A stretch of DNA of 64,000 bases, from assembly GCF_031082405.1 (NCBI RefSeq), contig NZ_JAVHJU010000015.1, positions 186,001 to 250,000 on the forward strand. Direction: 5' to 3'. Numbering within the stretch: position 1 is the stretch's first letter; each line of letters starts with the position of its first letter. Below the pieces are notes generated by a model. The model saw nothing but the letters and a program-made list of their open reading frames with translations. It did no database searches and had not been told where the DNA came from. Source of the DNA: Amycolatopsis sp. A133. GTDB lineage: Bacteria > Actinomycetota > Actinomycetes > Mycobacteriales > Pseudonocardiaceae. This document shows, piece by piece, positions 1 through 8,603 of this stretch. The position numbers and the translations under genes are program-made.

Positions 1-1
1 G

Positions 2-616
2 TCCCGCTACGACCGCCAAGACCGCGTTGCGGCCGCCGGGCTCCTCCAGGCGATCGCCGCCGACCCGGACTGTCATCCCAGACTGCGCTGGTCGGCGGCG
101 GACGACCTCGCCGGGCTGGGAGTTCGGGGCCACGAACTCGGGACGGCGGCGCTGGAGTCGTTGATGAAGGACGAAACGCTTCCCGGTCCCGCGCGGCGGG
201 ACGCGGCCGGCCGGCTGGGGGTGCACAGACCCGACTTGCGGGGCGAGGTGCTCCACGTGTTGCGCGGCTTTGAAGGCGAAGGAGACGCGCTGGTCTGGAA
301 GACGATCGGTGACTTCCGACCCGAAGAAGCGGTACTCGGCCTCCTCGACATGGCCCGCGACCGAAGCCTCGGCCCGGTGGTCCGCTGCCGCAGCGCCTGG
401 GCCGCTGCACGCCTGCACCGCGACCACCGCGAAGCCGCCGCCATCGTTGCCCGCGAGCTCGCCCACGACGAGCGGGCGCCGCTTCACATCCGCATCTCCG
501 CCGCCCGATTGCTGGCCTCGGTCAGCGAACTGTGCCGCCCGGAGGCTCGTGAGCTCCTGGAGCGCTGGAAGATCAAGCCGCCGGGCCGAAGCGGCGGCGA
601 TAAGCGCTCGGGCTGA
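2..616 (+). CDS. HEAT-like helical-repeat protein, 3' part only
   Basis: The reading frame is open from the first bases of the window, so the start lies outside; about 204 residues are visible. The sequence is rich in Ala, Leu, Arg and Glu in short helical stretches (for example EAAAIVARELAHDERAPLH followed by SAARLLASVSEL), which resembles HEAT or armadillo-type repeats used as protein-binding scaffolds. No catalytic motif is visible. An internal ATG at 161 exists, but the same frame continues upstream without a stop, so it is not the likely start. The 3' end overlaps the convergent GlxA-type regulator by 44 bases. The fold assignment is inferred from composition only. Confidence 0.6.
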   Translation, partial: SRYDRQDRVAAAGLLQAIAADPDCHPRLRWSAADDLAGLGVRGHELGTAALESLMKDETLPGPARRDAAGRLGVHRPDLRGEVLHVLRGFEGEGDALVWKTIGDFRPEEAVLGLLDMARDRSLGPVVRCRSAWAAARLHRDHREAAAIVARELAHDERAPLHIRISAARLLASVSELCRPEARELLERWKIKPPGRSGGDKRSG

Positions 617-1538
617 GACCCGTGTGACGCCGCAGCTGGGCCCTCAAGTTCGCCGCTGTTCCGAAGCCGCTCAACGCCGCCACTCGATCCAGCCTCAGCT
701 CGCCGCGCTCGATCAAGCGGCATGCCAGCGTCACGCGTTCCGTTGTCAGCCACGCCAGCGGTGTGGTGCCCAGCTCCGCGCGGAACTTCCGGTGCAGCGT
801 CGCCGGGCTGGTGGCCGCCCGGGTGGCCAGGTCCGCGACCGTCAACGGCGTGTCCAGCCGCTCCAGGGCCCACGCCAGGACCGGGGCCAGGGATGTCTCC
901 GGCACCGCCGGGACCGGGCGGGCGATGAACTGCCGCTGGCCGCCGTCGCGGTGGCCGGTGAACACCAGGCGGCGGCTGACCGCGTTGACCACCTCCGCAC
1001 CGTGGTCGCGGTGGATCAGGTGCAGGCCCAAATCCAGTGAAGCCGCGCTGCCCGCCGCCGTGAGGACGTTGCCCTCGTCGATGAACAGCACGTCCGGTTC
1101 CCAACGCACGAGAGGGAACCGCGAAGCCAGCGAAGCGGCCCACTGCCAGTGCGTGGTCGCGCGCCTGCCGTCGAGTACGCCCGCCTCGGCCAGCGCCAAA
1201 GCTCCGGTGCAGAAGCTGACCAGGCGGGCGCCGCGGGCGGCCGCCCGGCGGATGGCCGCGATGATCGCCGGGGCCGTCGGCACGTGGGTGTCCGGGCGGG
1301 CGGGCACGATCAGCGTGTCCGCTGTGTCGGCGGCCTCGAGACCGGCGACGCCGGACAGCGTGAACATCCCGAGGTTCATCCGGACCGAAGGTGTCGCCGC
1401 GCAGAGCGTGAAGTCGTACCAGGGCCGGTCGAGTTCGGGGCGCCGGAGGCCGAACAGCTCGGTCGCCACACCCATTTCGAACGGGTTCGACTCCTCGGTG
1501 ACGATCGCGACGACCCGGTGCGAGAATTCTTGCGGCAT
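573..1538 (-). CDS. GlxA-type transcriptional regulator (DJ-1/PfpI domain plus AraC helix-turn-helix)
   Basis: This 321-residue protein has an N-terminal DJ-1/PfpI-like domain (about residues 8-180; SFCTGALALAEAG is the nucleophile-elbow region containing Cys) and a C-terminal AraC-type DNA-binding domain (about 220-315; TSPATLHRKFRAELGTTP and LSGFGTAANLRAQLRRHTG). That order and length are typical of the GlxA family of cytosolic regulators, whose effectors are mostly unknown. The ATG start has an upstream AGGA. The gene is divergent from the cupin gene with only 43 bases between them, so it may control it; this is inference. Its 3' end overlaps the preceding convergent gene. Confidence 0.9.
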   Translation of the reverse strand: MPQEFSHRVVAIVTEESNPFEMGVATELFGLRRPELDRPWYDFTLCAATPSVRMNLGMFTLSGVAGLEAADTADTLIVPARPDTHVPTAPAIIAAIRRAAARGARLVSFCTGALALAEAGVLDGRRATTHWQWAASLASRFPLVRWEPDVLFIDEGNVLTAAGSAASLDLGLHLIHRDHGAEVVNAVSRRLVFTGHRDGGQRQFIARPVPAVPETSLAPVLAWALERLDTPLTVADLATRAATSPATLHRKFRAELGTTPLAWLTTERVTLACRLIERGELRLDRVAALSGFGTAANLRAQLRRHTGLSPSAYRRRFGPAA

Positions 1539-1581
1539 GTGCGATTCCTAGCACTCGCGCCGGCGAAACACCAGGTCGAGC

Positions 1582-1971
1582 ATGGGACGCATGAACCCGA
1601 TCGACCTCAACGAGGTGCTGGCGAGCTTCGACGCCGCCTGGAGCCCGCGCATCGTCACCCGCGTCAACGACTACGACATCCGCCTCGCCCGGTTCGACGG
1701 CGAGCACGTCTGGCACGTCCACCAGGACACCGACGAGTTCTTCCTGGTCCTCGACGGCGAGATCGAGATCGGCCTGCGCGACCCGGCGGAACGGGTGGTC
1801 ACGCTCGGCCGCGGGCAGGTCTTCGTGGTGCCGAAGGGCACCTTCCACAAGCCGTCGTCGAAGACGGGTGCGAGTGTGCTCCTTGTCGAACCGGCGGGGA
1901 CGCTCTCGGTCGGCGACGCGCACGACGAGGTCCCCGGCCACGTCGACGTGACCACCGGCCACCTGGTCTAA
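1582..1971 (+). CDS. Small cupin-domain protein
   Basis: A 129-residue single-domain cupin. Cupin motif 1 is visible as HVWHVHQDTDEFFLVLDG (metal-ligand His, His and Glu) and motif 2 as GQVFVVPKGTFHKP (third His). Small cupins of this type bind a metal and can be isomerases, dioxygenases or sensors; the substrate cannot be told from sequence. A second in-frame ATG at 1591 (MNPIDLNEV) is an equally good start. It is divergent from the GlxA-type regulator, and the two may form a regulator/target pair. Confidence 0.85.
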   Translation: MGRMNPIDLNEVLASFDAAWSPRIVTRVNDYDIRLARFDGEHVWHVHQDTDEFFLVLDGEIEIGLRDPAERVVTLGRGQVFVVPKGTFHKPSSKTGASVLLVEPAGTLSVGDAHDEVPGHVDVTTGHLV

Positions 1972-1981
1972 CGCCGGCACC

Positions 1982-2330
1982 ATGCTGACTGTCGTGCCGG
2001 CCGACGAGGTGTCCTGGGCGGACCTGGAGGCGATCGCGGCGACGCGGCGGCCAGGACTTCGAGACACGCCCGTCGAGTGACGTTCGGACACCCCCGAAGA
2101 ACGCGCCGAGCGGCTCCGCGCCCAAACCGCCGACCACGCGACCGGGCTCGTCGCCCACCTCGACGGCGAGCCCGCCGGCTGGTGCGCGGTCGAACCCCGC
2201 ACGGCCTACCGCCGCCTGCTCGACAGCCGGCTGGTCTGGGCCGGTCGCGACGAGGACAAGGCGGACGGCGGCGTCCGGCGGTCACCTGCTTCGTCACCTG
2301 CAAGGGCTGCCGGCGCCAAGGGGTGAGCAC
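1982..2330 (+). pseudogene. Decayed GNAT-family N-acetyltransferase
   Basis: An ATG at 1982 opens MLTVVPADEVSWADLEAIA and reaches a stop at 2078-2080. The same frame then resumes with TPEERAERLRAQTADH, EPAGWCAVEPRTAY and VWAGRDEDKADGGV, a signature of a common actinobacterial GNAT family. A frameshift near 2275 moves AVTCFV (the acetyl-CoA-binding strand) into another frame, and the conserved C-terminal half is missing. The N-terminal part also looks internally shortened. The gene therefore carries an early stop, a frameshift and a 3' truncation and is almost certainly dead. It lies 10 bases after the cupin gene. Confidence 0.75.
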
Positions 2331-2415
2331 GGCCCGCCCTCCCTGGGGGCTGCCCCCGCCTCCAGCGTATCGAGGGGGCCGGACGGAAAATCGGGAATCA
2401 GTTCGCCGAGGGCCC

Positions 2416-2449
2416 GGTTGTCCACACCCCGGCCGAACTGTGCACAACC
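2416..2449. promoter_or_regulatory. Inverted repeat upstream of the HxlR-type regulator
   Basis: GGTTGTCCACA (2416-2426) and TGTGCACAACC (2439-2449) form 11-base arms with one mismatch and a 12-base spacer, about 70 bases before the hxlR-like start. The position and symmetry suit a dimeric winged-helix operator and possible autoregulation. Confidence 0.4.
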
Positions 2450-2519
2450 AGACGTCCCCGCGGGTAGCGCCCCGCCTGACCTGCTGAGTCTTTCCCTGGA
2501 ACGGCGTACCCTCAGCCGC

Positions 2520-3023
2520 ATGAAACGGACATCGTTCGCGCAGTGGCCGTGCTCGATCGCGCGCACCATGGACCTGCTGGGGGATTGGTGGACCCCGCTG
2601 GTGCTGCGGGACGCCTTCTACGGCGTGCGCCGCTTCGACGAGTTCCAGCAGGCGCTCGGCATCGCACGCAACACCCTCGCCGACCGGCTCAAGCGGCTGG
2701 TCGACGAGGGGCTGCTGGAAAAGGTGCCGTACCAGGCCGAGCCCGTGCGCTACGACTACGTGCTCACCGAAAAGGGCCGCGACTTCTATCCGGTGCTGCT
2801 CGCGATGACCCGCTGGGGCGACAAGTGGCTGGCCACGGAGGCGGGCCCGCCGATCACCGTGCACCACCTCGCCTGCGGGCACGACACGCACGCCGAAATC
2901 GTCTGCGCCCAGTGCAAGGAACCGATGACGCCGGACGACACCCGGATGCGCCGGGGCCCCGGCTTTCCGCCCCGGCTGGCGCAGCGCCCGGACGTCGAAG
3001 AGCGGTTCTCGCGGCAGGAGTGA
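2520..3023 (+). CDS. HxlR-family winged-helix transcriptional regulator
   Basis: The protein is 167 residues from ATG 2520. The HxlR signature is clear: CSIARTMDLLGDWWTPLVLRD at the N-terminus, then FDEFQQALGIARNTLADRLKRLVDEGLLEK as the recognition helix and wing entry. A C-terminal HHLACGHD...CAQC segment has two Cys and two His and could bind a metal or sense redox state, which is common in longer HxlR proteins. The frame is open further upstream (to 2418), but the family start fits 2520. The next operon begins about 70 bases downstream on the same strand and may be its target. Confidence 0.9.
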   Translation: MKRTSFAQWPCSIARTMDLLGDWWTPLVLRDAFYGVRRFDEFQQALGIARNTLADRLKRLVDEGLLEKVPYQAEPVRYDYVLTEKGRDFYPVLLAMTRWGDKWLATEAGPPITVHHLACGHDTHAEIVCAQCKEPMTPDDTRMRRGPGFPPRLAQRPDVEERFSRQE

Positions 3024-3025
3024 CG

Positions 3026-3056
3026 TTGACACGCTAGGTCTATCTACGCAACTATC
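3026..3056 (+). promoter_or_regulatory. Possible promoter of the SRPBCC/LLM oxidoreductase operon
   Basis: A perfect TTGACA hexamer lies at 3026-3031, just after the HxlR stop. The best -10-like sequence, AACTAT or ACTATC, falls at 3050-3056, giving an 18-19 base spacer that is slightly long. A good ribosome-binding site (GAGAGGAG) lies downstream before the ATG at 3092. Confidence 0.4.
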
Positions 3057-3091
3057 GTGGTCAACGGCTCTTCGAGAGGAGTGCGACCACG

Positions 3092-3583
3092 ATGGAGTGG
3101 ACGGGTGCGCGGTACGCCGACCGGCCGACGGCCGAGGTCTCGACCTGGATCGACGCCGCGCCCGAAGACGTCTGGCCGGTCGTCTCGGACATCTCGCTGA
3201 TGCCGGAGCTGAGCGCGGAACTCCAGTCCGTCGAGTGGTGCGAAGCCGGCCGCAAGTTCCTCGGCCGCAGCAAGCACGACGCGTTCGGTGAGTGGGAGAC
3301 GACCTCGTACGTCGTGGAATGCGAAGCGCCGCGGGTGTTCGCGTGGGCCGTGCAGGACCCCGATGAGCCCAGTGCTGTCTGGAAGTTCACCCTCGAGCCC
3401 GACAACGGCGGGACCCGCCTGAGCCAGTGGATGCGGATGGGCCCCGGCCGGTCCGGGTTGTCGTTCGCCATCGACCGGATGCCGGAGAAAGAACAGAAGA
3501 TCGTCTTCGTCCGCATGCGGGAGTTCGAGACGGCCATGACGGGTAACCTCGCCGCGATCAAGGCCCGGGTCGAGAACCGATGA
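3092..3583 (+). CDS. SRPBCC-family ligand-binding protein
   Basis: A 163-residue protein of the START/Bet v1-like SRPBCC fold. The N-terminal TWIDAAPEDVWPVVSDI strand-helix and the later EWETTSYVVECEAPRVFAW segment follow the polyketide-cyclase/dehydrase-2 pattern. Such proteins bind hydrophobic ligands in a deep pocket, sometimes as cyclases or carriers. A strong Shine-Dalgarno (GAGAGGAG) precedes the ATG. It is the first gene of an operon that continues with a 4-base overlap into the LLM oxidoreductase. The ligand is unknown. Confidence 0.85.
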   Translation: MEWTGARYADRPTAEVSTWIDAAPEDVWPVVSDISLMPELSAELQSVEWCEAGRKFLGRSKHDAFGEWETTSYVVECEAPRVFAWAVQDPDEPSAVWKFTLEPDNGGTRLSQWMRMGPGRSGLSFAIDRMPEKEQKIVFVRMREFETAMTGNLAAIKARVENR

Positions 3584-4605
3584 GGACCGCGACGACCGTC
3601 GAGTTCTCCACGGACACCCGCGCGACGCTGGACTTCGTGCTGGAAGCGGAAAAGCTGGGCCTCGACGTCTGCTGGGTGGCCGAAGCCTGGGGCTCGGACG
3701 CGCCGTCCGCGCTCGGCTACCTCGCCGCCCGCACCGACCGGATCCGGCTCGGCTCGGGCATCATCCAGCTGGGCACGCGCACGCCGGTCGCGATCGCGCA
3801 GGCCGCGTTGACGCTGGCCGACCTGTCCGGCGGGCGGTTCGCGCTCGGCCTCGGCGCGTCCGGGCCGCAGGTGATCGAAGGCCTGCACGGCGTCCCGTTC
3901 GCCAAACCGCTGACGCGCATGCGCGAGACCGTCGAGATCATCCGCCGGGCCTTCGCGGGGGAGAAGATCCTGTTCTCCGGCCGGGCGTTCGAGATCCCGC
4001 TGCCCGGCGAGAGCCGTCCGATGCGGCTGTCCACGGCGCCGAACCCGGACATCCCGATCTACCTCGCGACGCTGTCGCCGAAGCTGCTGGAGCTCACCGG
4101 CGAGGTCGCCGACGGCTGGCTCGGCACCAGTTTCGTGCCCGAAGGCGCCGAGGCGTACTTCGCCCACCTCGACGCCGGCCTCGCGAAGGCCGGAAGGCAG
4201 CGCGCGGACATCGACGTCTGCCAAGGCGCCGAAGTCGCCTTCGCGGACAACGAAGACGAGTTGCGCGCCATGGTCGGCAGCCGCAAGAAGGAACTCGCGT
4301 TCAGCCTCGGCGGGATGGGCTCGGCCAGCACGAACTTCTACAACAACGCCTACAGCCGGCAGGGCTGGGCCGACGTCGCCGCCGAAGTCCGCGAACGCTG
4401 GCAGGCCGGTGATCACGACGGCGCCACCGCGCTCGTCACCGACGAAATGGTGCTCGGCACGACGCTGATCGGCACCGAAGAGATAGTGCGTGAACGCCTG
4501 CGCGTCTGGCGCGGCGCCGGCATCGACACGGTCCGGCTGTACCCGGCCGGCGAAACACTCGAAGCGCGTCTCACGACGCTGGGCCGCGCGCTGGACCTGC
4601 TGTGA
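3580..4605 (+). CDS. LLM-class F420-dependent oxidoreductase
   Basis: A 341-residue luciferase-like TIM-barrel protein. Typical segments are visible: LGLDVCWVAEAWGSDA near the N-terminus, RIRLGSGIIQLGTRTP, and GGRFALGLGASGPQVIEGLHG with the later MRETVEIIRRAF helix. These match the F420-binding subgroup (N5,N10-methylenetetrahydromethanopterin reductase-like) rather than FMN luciferases. It probably moves hydride between F420 and an unknown substrate in the cytosol. The ATG overlaps the SRPBCC stop (ATGA) and its own stop abuts the molybdopterin oxidoreductase gene, so the three are translationally linked. Confidence 0.9.
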   Translation: MRTATTVEFSTDTRATLDFVLEAEKLGLDVCWVAEAWGSDAPSALGYLAARTDRIRLGSGIIQLGTRTPVAIAQAALTLADLSGGRFALGLGASGPQVIEGLHGVPFAKPLTRMRETVEIIRRAFAGEKILFSGRAFEIPLPGESRPMRLSTAPNPDIPIYLATLSPKLLELTGEVADGWLGTSFVPEGAEAYFAHLDAGLAKAGRQRADIDVCQGAEVAFADNEDELRAMVGSRKKELAFSLGGMGSASTNFYNNAYSRQGWADVAAEVRERWQAGDHDGATALVTDEMVLGTTLIGTEEIVRERLRVWRGAGIDTVRLYPAGETLEARLTTLGRALDLL

Positions 4606-4616
4606 AGGGGACCGCC

Positions 4617-6947
4617 ATGGGCGAGTGGCAGCGCACCGCGTGCAGCCTCTGCTACCTCAACTGCGGGCTGGAGGTGCAGCTCGACGGCCGGAAGATCACC
4701 CGCGTCCGCGGCGACAAGGCGCACCCGCGCTCGGGCGGCTACCTCTGCCAGAAGGCACAGCGCCTGACCTTCTACGGCGACCACGAGGACCGCTTGACGA
4801 CGCCTCTGCGACGGCGTCCCGACGGCACGCACGAGCCGATCGGCTGGGACACCGCGCTCACCGAGATCGCCGCGAAGCTGCACACGATCCGGGACGTCGA
4901 CACCGCCGCCGGGCGGCCGGGCTCGTTCGCCTACGTCGGCGGCGGTGGCCAGGGCAACCACTCCGGCGGCGCGTACGGCACGTCGCTGCTGAAGTGGATG
5001 AACTCGACGCGCCACTTCAACGCGCTGTCGCAGGAGAAGACCGGCGACTTCTGGGTCAACGGGCAGCTGTTCGGCTCGACGCTCGTGCACACCGCCGAGG
5101 ACGTCGAGCACTGCGACCTGCTGGTCGTGCTCGGGTGCAACCCCTGGCAGGCCCACGGGTTCAGCAACGCCCGGCACGCGCTCAACACGCTCAAGAACGA
5201 CCCGGACCGCCGGATGATCGTGCTCGACCCGCGGCGCACCGAGACCGCGGAGCTGGCCGATCTGCACCTCCCGCTGCGGCCGGGCACCGACGCCTACCTG
5301 CTGGGGGCGATCCTGGCGCTGCTGCTCGACCGCGGTGCGGCGGACGAGGAGTTCCTGGCCGAGCGGACCGAAGGCTTCGACGAGGTCGCCGCCGTGCTGG
5401 CGAAAGTGCCGGTGGACGACTGGATCGCGCACGCCGAAGTGTCCCGTGTGGACGTCGAAAGGGCCGTCGACCTCATGTGCGCGGCGAAGGCGATGACCGT
5501 GCGCGTCGAGCTGGGCATCCAGCAGGGACGGCACTCGACGCTCAACAGCTACCTCGAGAAGCTGCTGTACCTGCTCACCGGGCACTTCGGCCGCCGCGGC
5601 ACCAACAACCTGCACTCGTGGCTGCTGCCGCTGTGGGGCGCGACGACCGGGCAGCGCTCCGAGATCACCGGCTTCGAGTACATCGGCGGCCTGCTGCCGG
5701 CGAACACCCTCGCCGAGGAAATACTCGCCGACCACCCGAACCGCGTCCGAGCGGTGTGGGTGGAGTCGTCGAACCCCGCCAACACGTTCGCGGGCACGCG
5801 GGAGGTCGAACGCGCTCTGGAGGCCGCGGAGCTGTCCGTGGTCGTCGATGTCGCCTACACCGAGACGGCCGCGCTGGCGGACTACGTGCTGCCCGCGGCG
5901 TCGCAGCACGAGAAGTGGGAGTTCACGCTCTTCACCTTCGAGTGGCCGACGAACTACTTCCAGCTGCGGCGGCCGTTGCTGGACCCGTTGCCGGGCACGC
6001 TGGTCGAGGCCGAGATCTACGCGCGGCTGTTCGACGCGCTCGGCGTGCTGCCGCCGTCCGGCGTCCTGGCCGAGCTGGCCGCCGGGCCGCGGCCGGAGCT
6101 GCAGGCGGGCCTCGGCGCACTGGTCCAGGCGATGCCGGAGCGCGCGGCGATCCTGCCCGTGCTGCTCTACCGCACTCTGGGCGCGTCGCTGCCCGACGGT
6201 GCGGCGTCGATCGCGCCCCTGTGGGCGGGCTGCCACCGCGCGGCGAGGTCGATGACCGTGCCGGTGCAGCGCGCGCTGGGCAGCTCCGCCACCGGGCCGC
6301 AGCTGGGGGAGGAACTCTTCGAGCGGGTCCTGGCCGGTCCGACGCCGTTTTCGGTCCACGAGCAGGACGAGGTCTGGAGCCTGCTGCGCCGCGAGCGCGT
6401 CCGGCTGGCCGTGCCGGAACTGCTGGACTGGCTGGCCGCGCTGGACCCGGCCGCCGAACGACCCGACCCGGCGTTCCCGTTTTCGCTGCTCAACGGGCAA
6501 CGGCGGGCGCACAACGCGAACCAGATCCTGCGTGACCCGCGCTGGCGCCGCACCGATCCGGACGGCGCCTTGCGCGCGCGGCCCGAAGAACTGGCGTCGA
6601 TCGGCGCGTCCCCGGGCGACTGGGTGGCCGTCGTGACGGCGGCCGGACGGGTGGTCGTCCGGGCCGAAGCCGACCCCGCGCTGCGGCCGGGGCAGCTCTC
6701 CCTGCCGCACGGTTACGGCATGGCCCACCCGGACGCCCACGGCCGCCGGGTGGTCAGCGGCCCGCGGATCAACCTCCTGACGGACGCGCTGGACCGCGAC
6801 CCGATCGCGGGCACCCCGCACCACAAGGACGTCCCGGCGCGCCTGGAACCCGTGACCGAACAGGAGCGGGCCCGGGCGGAGGCGGACAGCGCGCGCGTGC
6901 GCGAGACCGTCGCGAGTGGACGGCGTGGACGTTTCGCCGGTTTATAG
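4617..6947 (+). CDS. Molybdopterin-dependent oxidoreductase with an N-terminal [4Fe-4S] site
   Basis: The protein is 776 residues from ATG 4617, which follows an AAGGGGA Shine-Dalgarno; a GTG at 4602 is an alternative. Cys9, Cys12, Cys16 and Cys44 (CSLCYLNC and GGYLCQK) form the iron-sulfur motif of the DMSO reductase superfamily. DLLVVLGCNPWQAHG and MIVLDPRRTETAELAD are molybdopterin-binding segments, and the C-terminal 150 residues (FSLLNGQRRAHNANQILRDPRW, SLPHGYGMAHP) form the dinucleotide-binding domain. No Tat signal is seen, so it is probably cytosolic. Neighbours suggest an oxidative or hydroxylating role; the substrate is unknown. Confidence 0.92.
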   Translation: MGEWQRTACSLCYLNCGLEVQLDGRKITRVRGDKAHPRSGGYLCQKAQRLTFYGDHEDRLTTPLRRRPDGTHEPIGWDTALTEIAAKLHTIRDVDTAAGRPGSFAYVGGGGQGNHSGGAYGTSLLKWMNSTRHFNALSQEKTGDFWVNGQLFGSTLVHTAEDVEHCDLLVVLGCNPWQAHGFSNARHALNTLKNDPDRRMIVLDPRRTETAELADLHLPLRPGTDAYLLGAILALLLDRGAADEEFLAERTEGFDEVAAVLAKVPVDDWIAHAEVSRVDVERAVDLMCAAKAMTVRVELGIQQGRHSTLNSYLEKLLYLLTGHFGRRGTNNLHSWLLPLWGATTGQRSEITGFEYIGGLLPANTLAEEILADHPNRVRAVWVESSNPANTFAGTREVERALEAAELSVVVDVAYTETAALADYVLPAASQHEKWEFTLFTFEWPTNYFQLRRPLLDPLPGTLVEAEIYARLFDALGVLPPSGVLAELAAGPRPELQAGLGALVQAMPERAAILPVLLYRTLGASLPDGAASIAPLWAGCHRAARSMTVPVQRALGSSATGPQLGEELFERVLAGPTPFSVHEQDEVWSLLRRERVRLAVPELLDWLAALDPAAERPDPAFPFSLLNGQRRAHNANQILRDPRWRRTDPDGALRARPEELASIGASPGDWVAVVTAAGRVVVRAEADPALRPGQLSLPHGYGMAHPDAHGRRVVSGPRINLLTDALDRDPIAGTPHHKDVPARLEPVTEQERARAEADSARVRETVASGRRGRFAGL

Positions 6948-6954
6948 TGGGCCC

Positions 6955-7500
6955 ATGCGCAAGATCGTCGCGAACCTGTTCATTTCGCTGGACGGCGTGG
7001 TCGAAGCGCCGGACAAGTGGTCGTTGCGGTACTGGAGCGACGAAATCGGCCAGGCGGTCGGCAGCGGGATGGCCGCGGCCGACGCAATGCTGCTCGGGCG
7101 CGTCACCTACGAAGGATTCGCCGAAGCGTGGCCCGGCCGGACCGTCGAGGACGACGAAGGCGCCCAGTTCATGAACAACGTCCGCAAATACGTGCTTTCG
7201 TCGACGTTGTCCGAAGTCGGCTGGAACAACTCGACGCTGCTGACCGGCGACCCGGCCGAAGCCGTCCGGACGCTGAAAGCCTCGCCCGGCGGCGACATCA
7301 TGACCAGCGGCAGCACGACGGCGGTGCGGTGGCTGCTGTCCGAAGGGCTGGTCGACGAGCTGAACCTGCTGCTGTACCCGGTCGTCGTGGGCCGCGGAAA
7401 GCGCTTGTTCCCCGAAGAAGGGCCATCGTTCCCGCTGGAGTTGCGGAAGTCGGCGACGTTCGGCAACGGCGTCGTGCAGCTGACGTACGCGCCGGCATGA
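6955..7500 (+). CDS. Dihydrofolate reductase/RibD C-terminal-like reductase
   Basis: A 181-residue protein beginning MRKIVANLFISLDGVVEAPDKW, the start of the DHFR-like RibD C-terminal fold. GGDIMTSGSTTAVRWLLSEGLVDELNLLLYPVVVGRGKRLF is the NADPH-binding and hallmark region. Family members reduce pyrimidine or pterin substrates, but the stand-alone group has few defined functions. The start at 6955 lies 7 bases after the molybdopterin gene stop; the frame opens at 6916, but 6955 fits the family. It overlaps the next gene by 4 bases (ATGA). Confidence 0.88.
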   Translation: MRKIVANLFISLDGVVEAPDKWSLRYWSDEIGQAVGSGMAAADAMLLGRVTYEGFAEAWPGRTVEDDEGAQFMNNVRKYVLSSTLSEVGWNNSTLLTGDPAEAVRTLKASPGGDIMTSGSTTAVRWLLSEGLVDELNLLLYPVVVGRGKRLFPEEGPSFPLELRKSATFGNGVVQLTYAPA

Positions 7501-8603
7501 TCACGCCGTTCCGGATCGAGGTCCCCGAGGCGGACCTCGACGACCTGCGCGCGCGGCTGCGCCGGACGCGCTGGCCCGAGGCCGAATCGGTGGACGACTG
7601 GAGCCAGGGCACGCCGCTGGGGTACCTGCGTCCGCTGTGCGAATACTGGGCGGCTTCGTACGACTGGCGTCGCACGGAAGCGCGGCTGAACCGGTTTCCG
7701 CAGTACCGCACCGAAATCGACGGGCTCGGCATCCACTTCCTGCACGTGCGCTCCTCGCGGCCGCACGCGCTGCCGCTGATCCTCACGCACGGCTGGCCCG
7801 GCTCGTTCCTCGAGTTTTCGAAGGTGATCGAGCCGCTGTCGGAGGAGTTCCACCTGGTGATCCCGTCGCTGCCGGGCTACGGCTTCAGCGACCGGCCGTC
7901 GGCACCGGGCTGGGGCATCGAGCGGATCGCGGCGGCGTGGGCTTCGCTGATGGCCCGTCTGGGCTACTCGCGTTACGGCGCCCAGGGCGGCGACTGGGGA
8001 ACGTCGATCACGACGTCGCTGGCCCAGCTGGACGCGGCGCACCTGGCGGGCATCCACCTGAACCCGCCGATCGCGGCCCCGGACCCGGCGACGTTCGGCG
8101 ACCTGACGTCGGCCGAACGTGCCGCGCTTGCCGCGTTGGAGCACGCGCAGCGCTGGGAGGACGGGTATTCGGTGCTGCAGTCGACCCGCCCGCAGACGAT
8201 CGGGTACGGCCTGCTCGACTCCCCGGCGGGCCTGTGCGGCTGGCTGGTGGAGAAGTTCCACGCCTGGTCCGACGGCTTCCCGTTCACCCGTGACGAGCTG
8301 CTGGACGACATCACGCTGTACTGGCTCACGGGCACGGCGGCGTCCGCGGCCCGGCTGTACTGGGAGAGCATCCGCAAGGTCCAGAAGTGGTTCTCGGAGG
8401 CCACGGACGACACGGTCGACGTCCCGGCGGGGTGTTCGATCTTCCCGAAGGAGATGCCGAGGCCGTCGCGTCGGTGGGCGGCGAAGCGGTACACCGACAT
8501 CCGGCATTGGCACGAGCTCGAGCGGGGCGGGCACTTCGCGGCTTATGAGCAGCCCGAGCTGTTCGCCGAGGAGGTGCGGACGTTCTTCCGGCTGGTCCGC
8601 TAG
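7497..8603 (+). CDS. Epoxide hydrolase (juvenile-hormone-type, EHN plus alpha/beta-hydrolase domains)
   Basis: The protein is 368 residues. The N-terminal EHN domain (FRIEVPEADLDDLRARLRRTRWP ... NRFPQYRTEIDGLGIHFLHV) leads to the alpha/beta-hydrolase core, with oxyanion motif HGWPGSFLEF, nucleophile motif GGDWGTSI (Asp) and a C-terminal catalytic His in RGGHFAAYEQPE. These are the hallmarks of microsomal/juvenile-hormone-type epoxide hydrolases, which open epoxides to diols. It is the last gene of the five-gene operon starting at 3092, so an epoxide intermediate may arise in that pathway (inference). Its stop overlaps the stop of the convergent ligase gene. Confidence 0.92.
   Translation: MITPFRIEVPEADLDDLRARLRRTRWPEAESVDDWSQGTPLGYLRPLCEYWAASYDWRRTEARLNRFPQYRTEIDGLGIHFLHVRSSRPHALPLILTHGWPGSFLEFSKVIEPLSEEFHLVIPSLPGYGFSDRPSAPGWGIERIAAAWASLMARLGYSRYGAQGGDWGTSITTSLAQLDAAHLAGIHLNPPIAAPDPATFGDLTSAERAALAALEHAQRWEDGYSVLQSTRPQTIGYGLLDSPAGLCGWLVEKFHAWSDGFPFTRDELLDDITLYWLTGTAASAARLYWESIRKVQKWFSEATDDTVDVPAGCSIFPKEMPRPSRRWAAKRYTDIRHWHELERGGHFAAYEQPELFAEEVRTFFRLVR

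Noticed and set aside
4413..6824. An 803-codon minus-strand frame opposite the molybdopterin oxidoreductase
   Set aside because: No recognisable domain; the plus-strand gene has cofactor motifs and the correct length.
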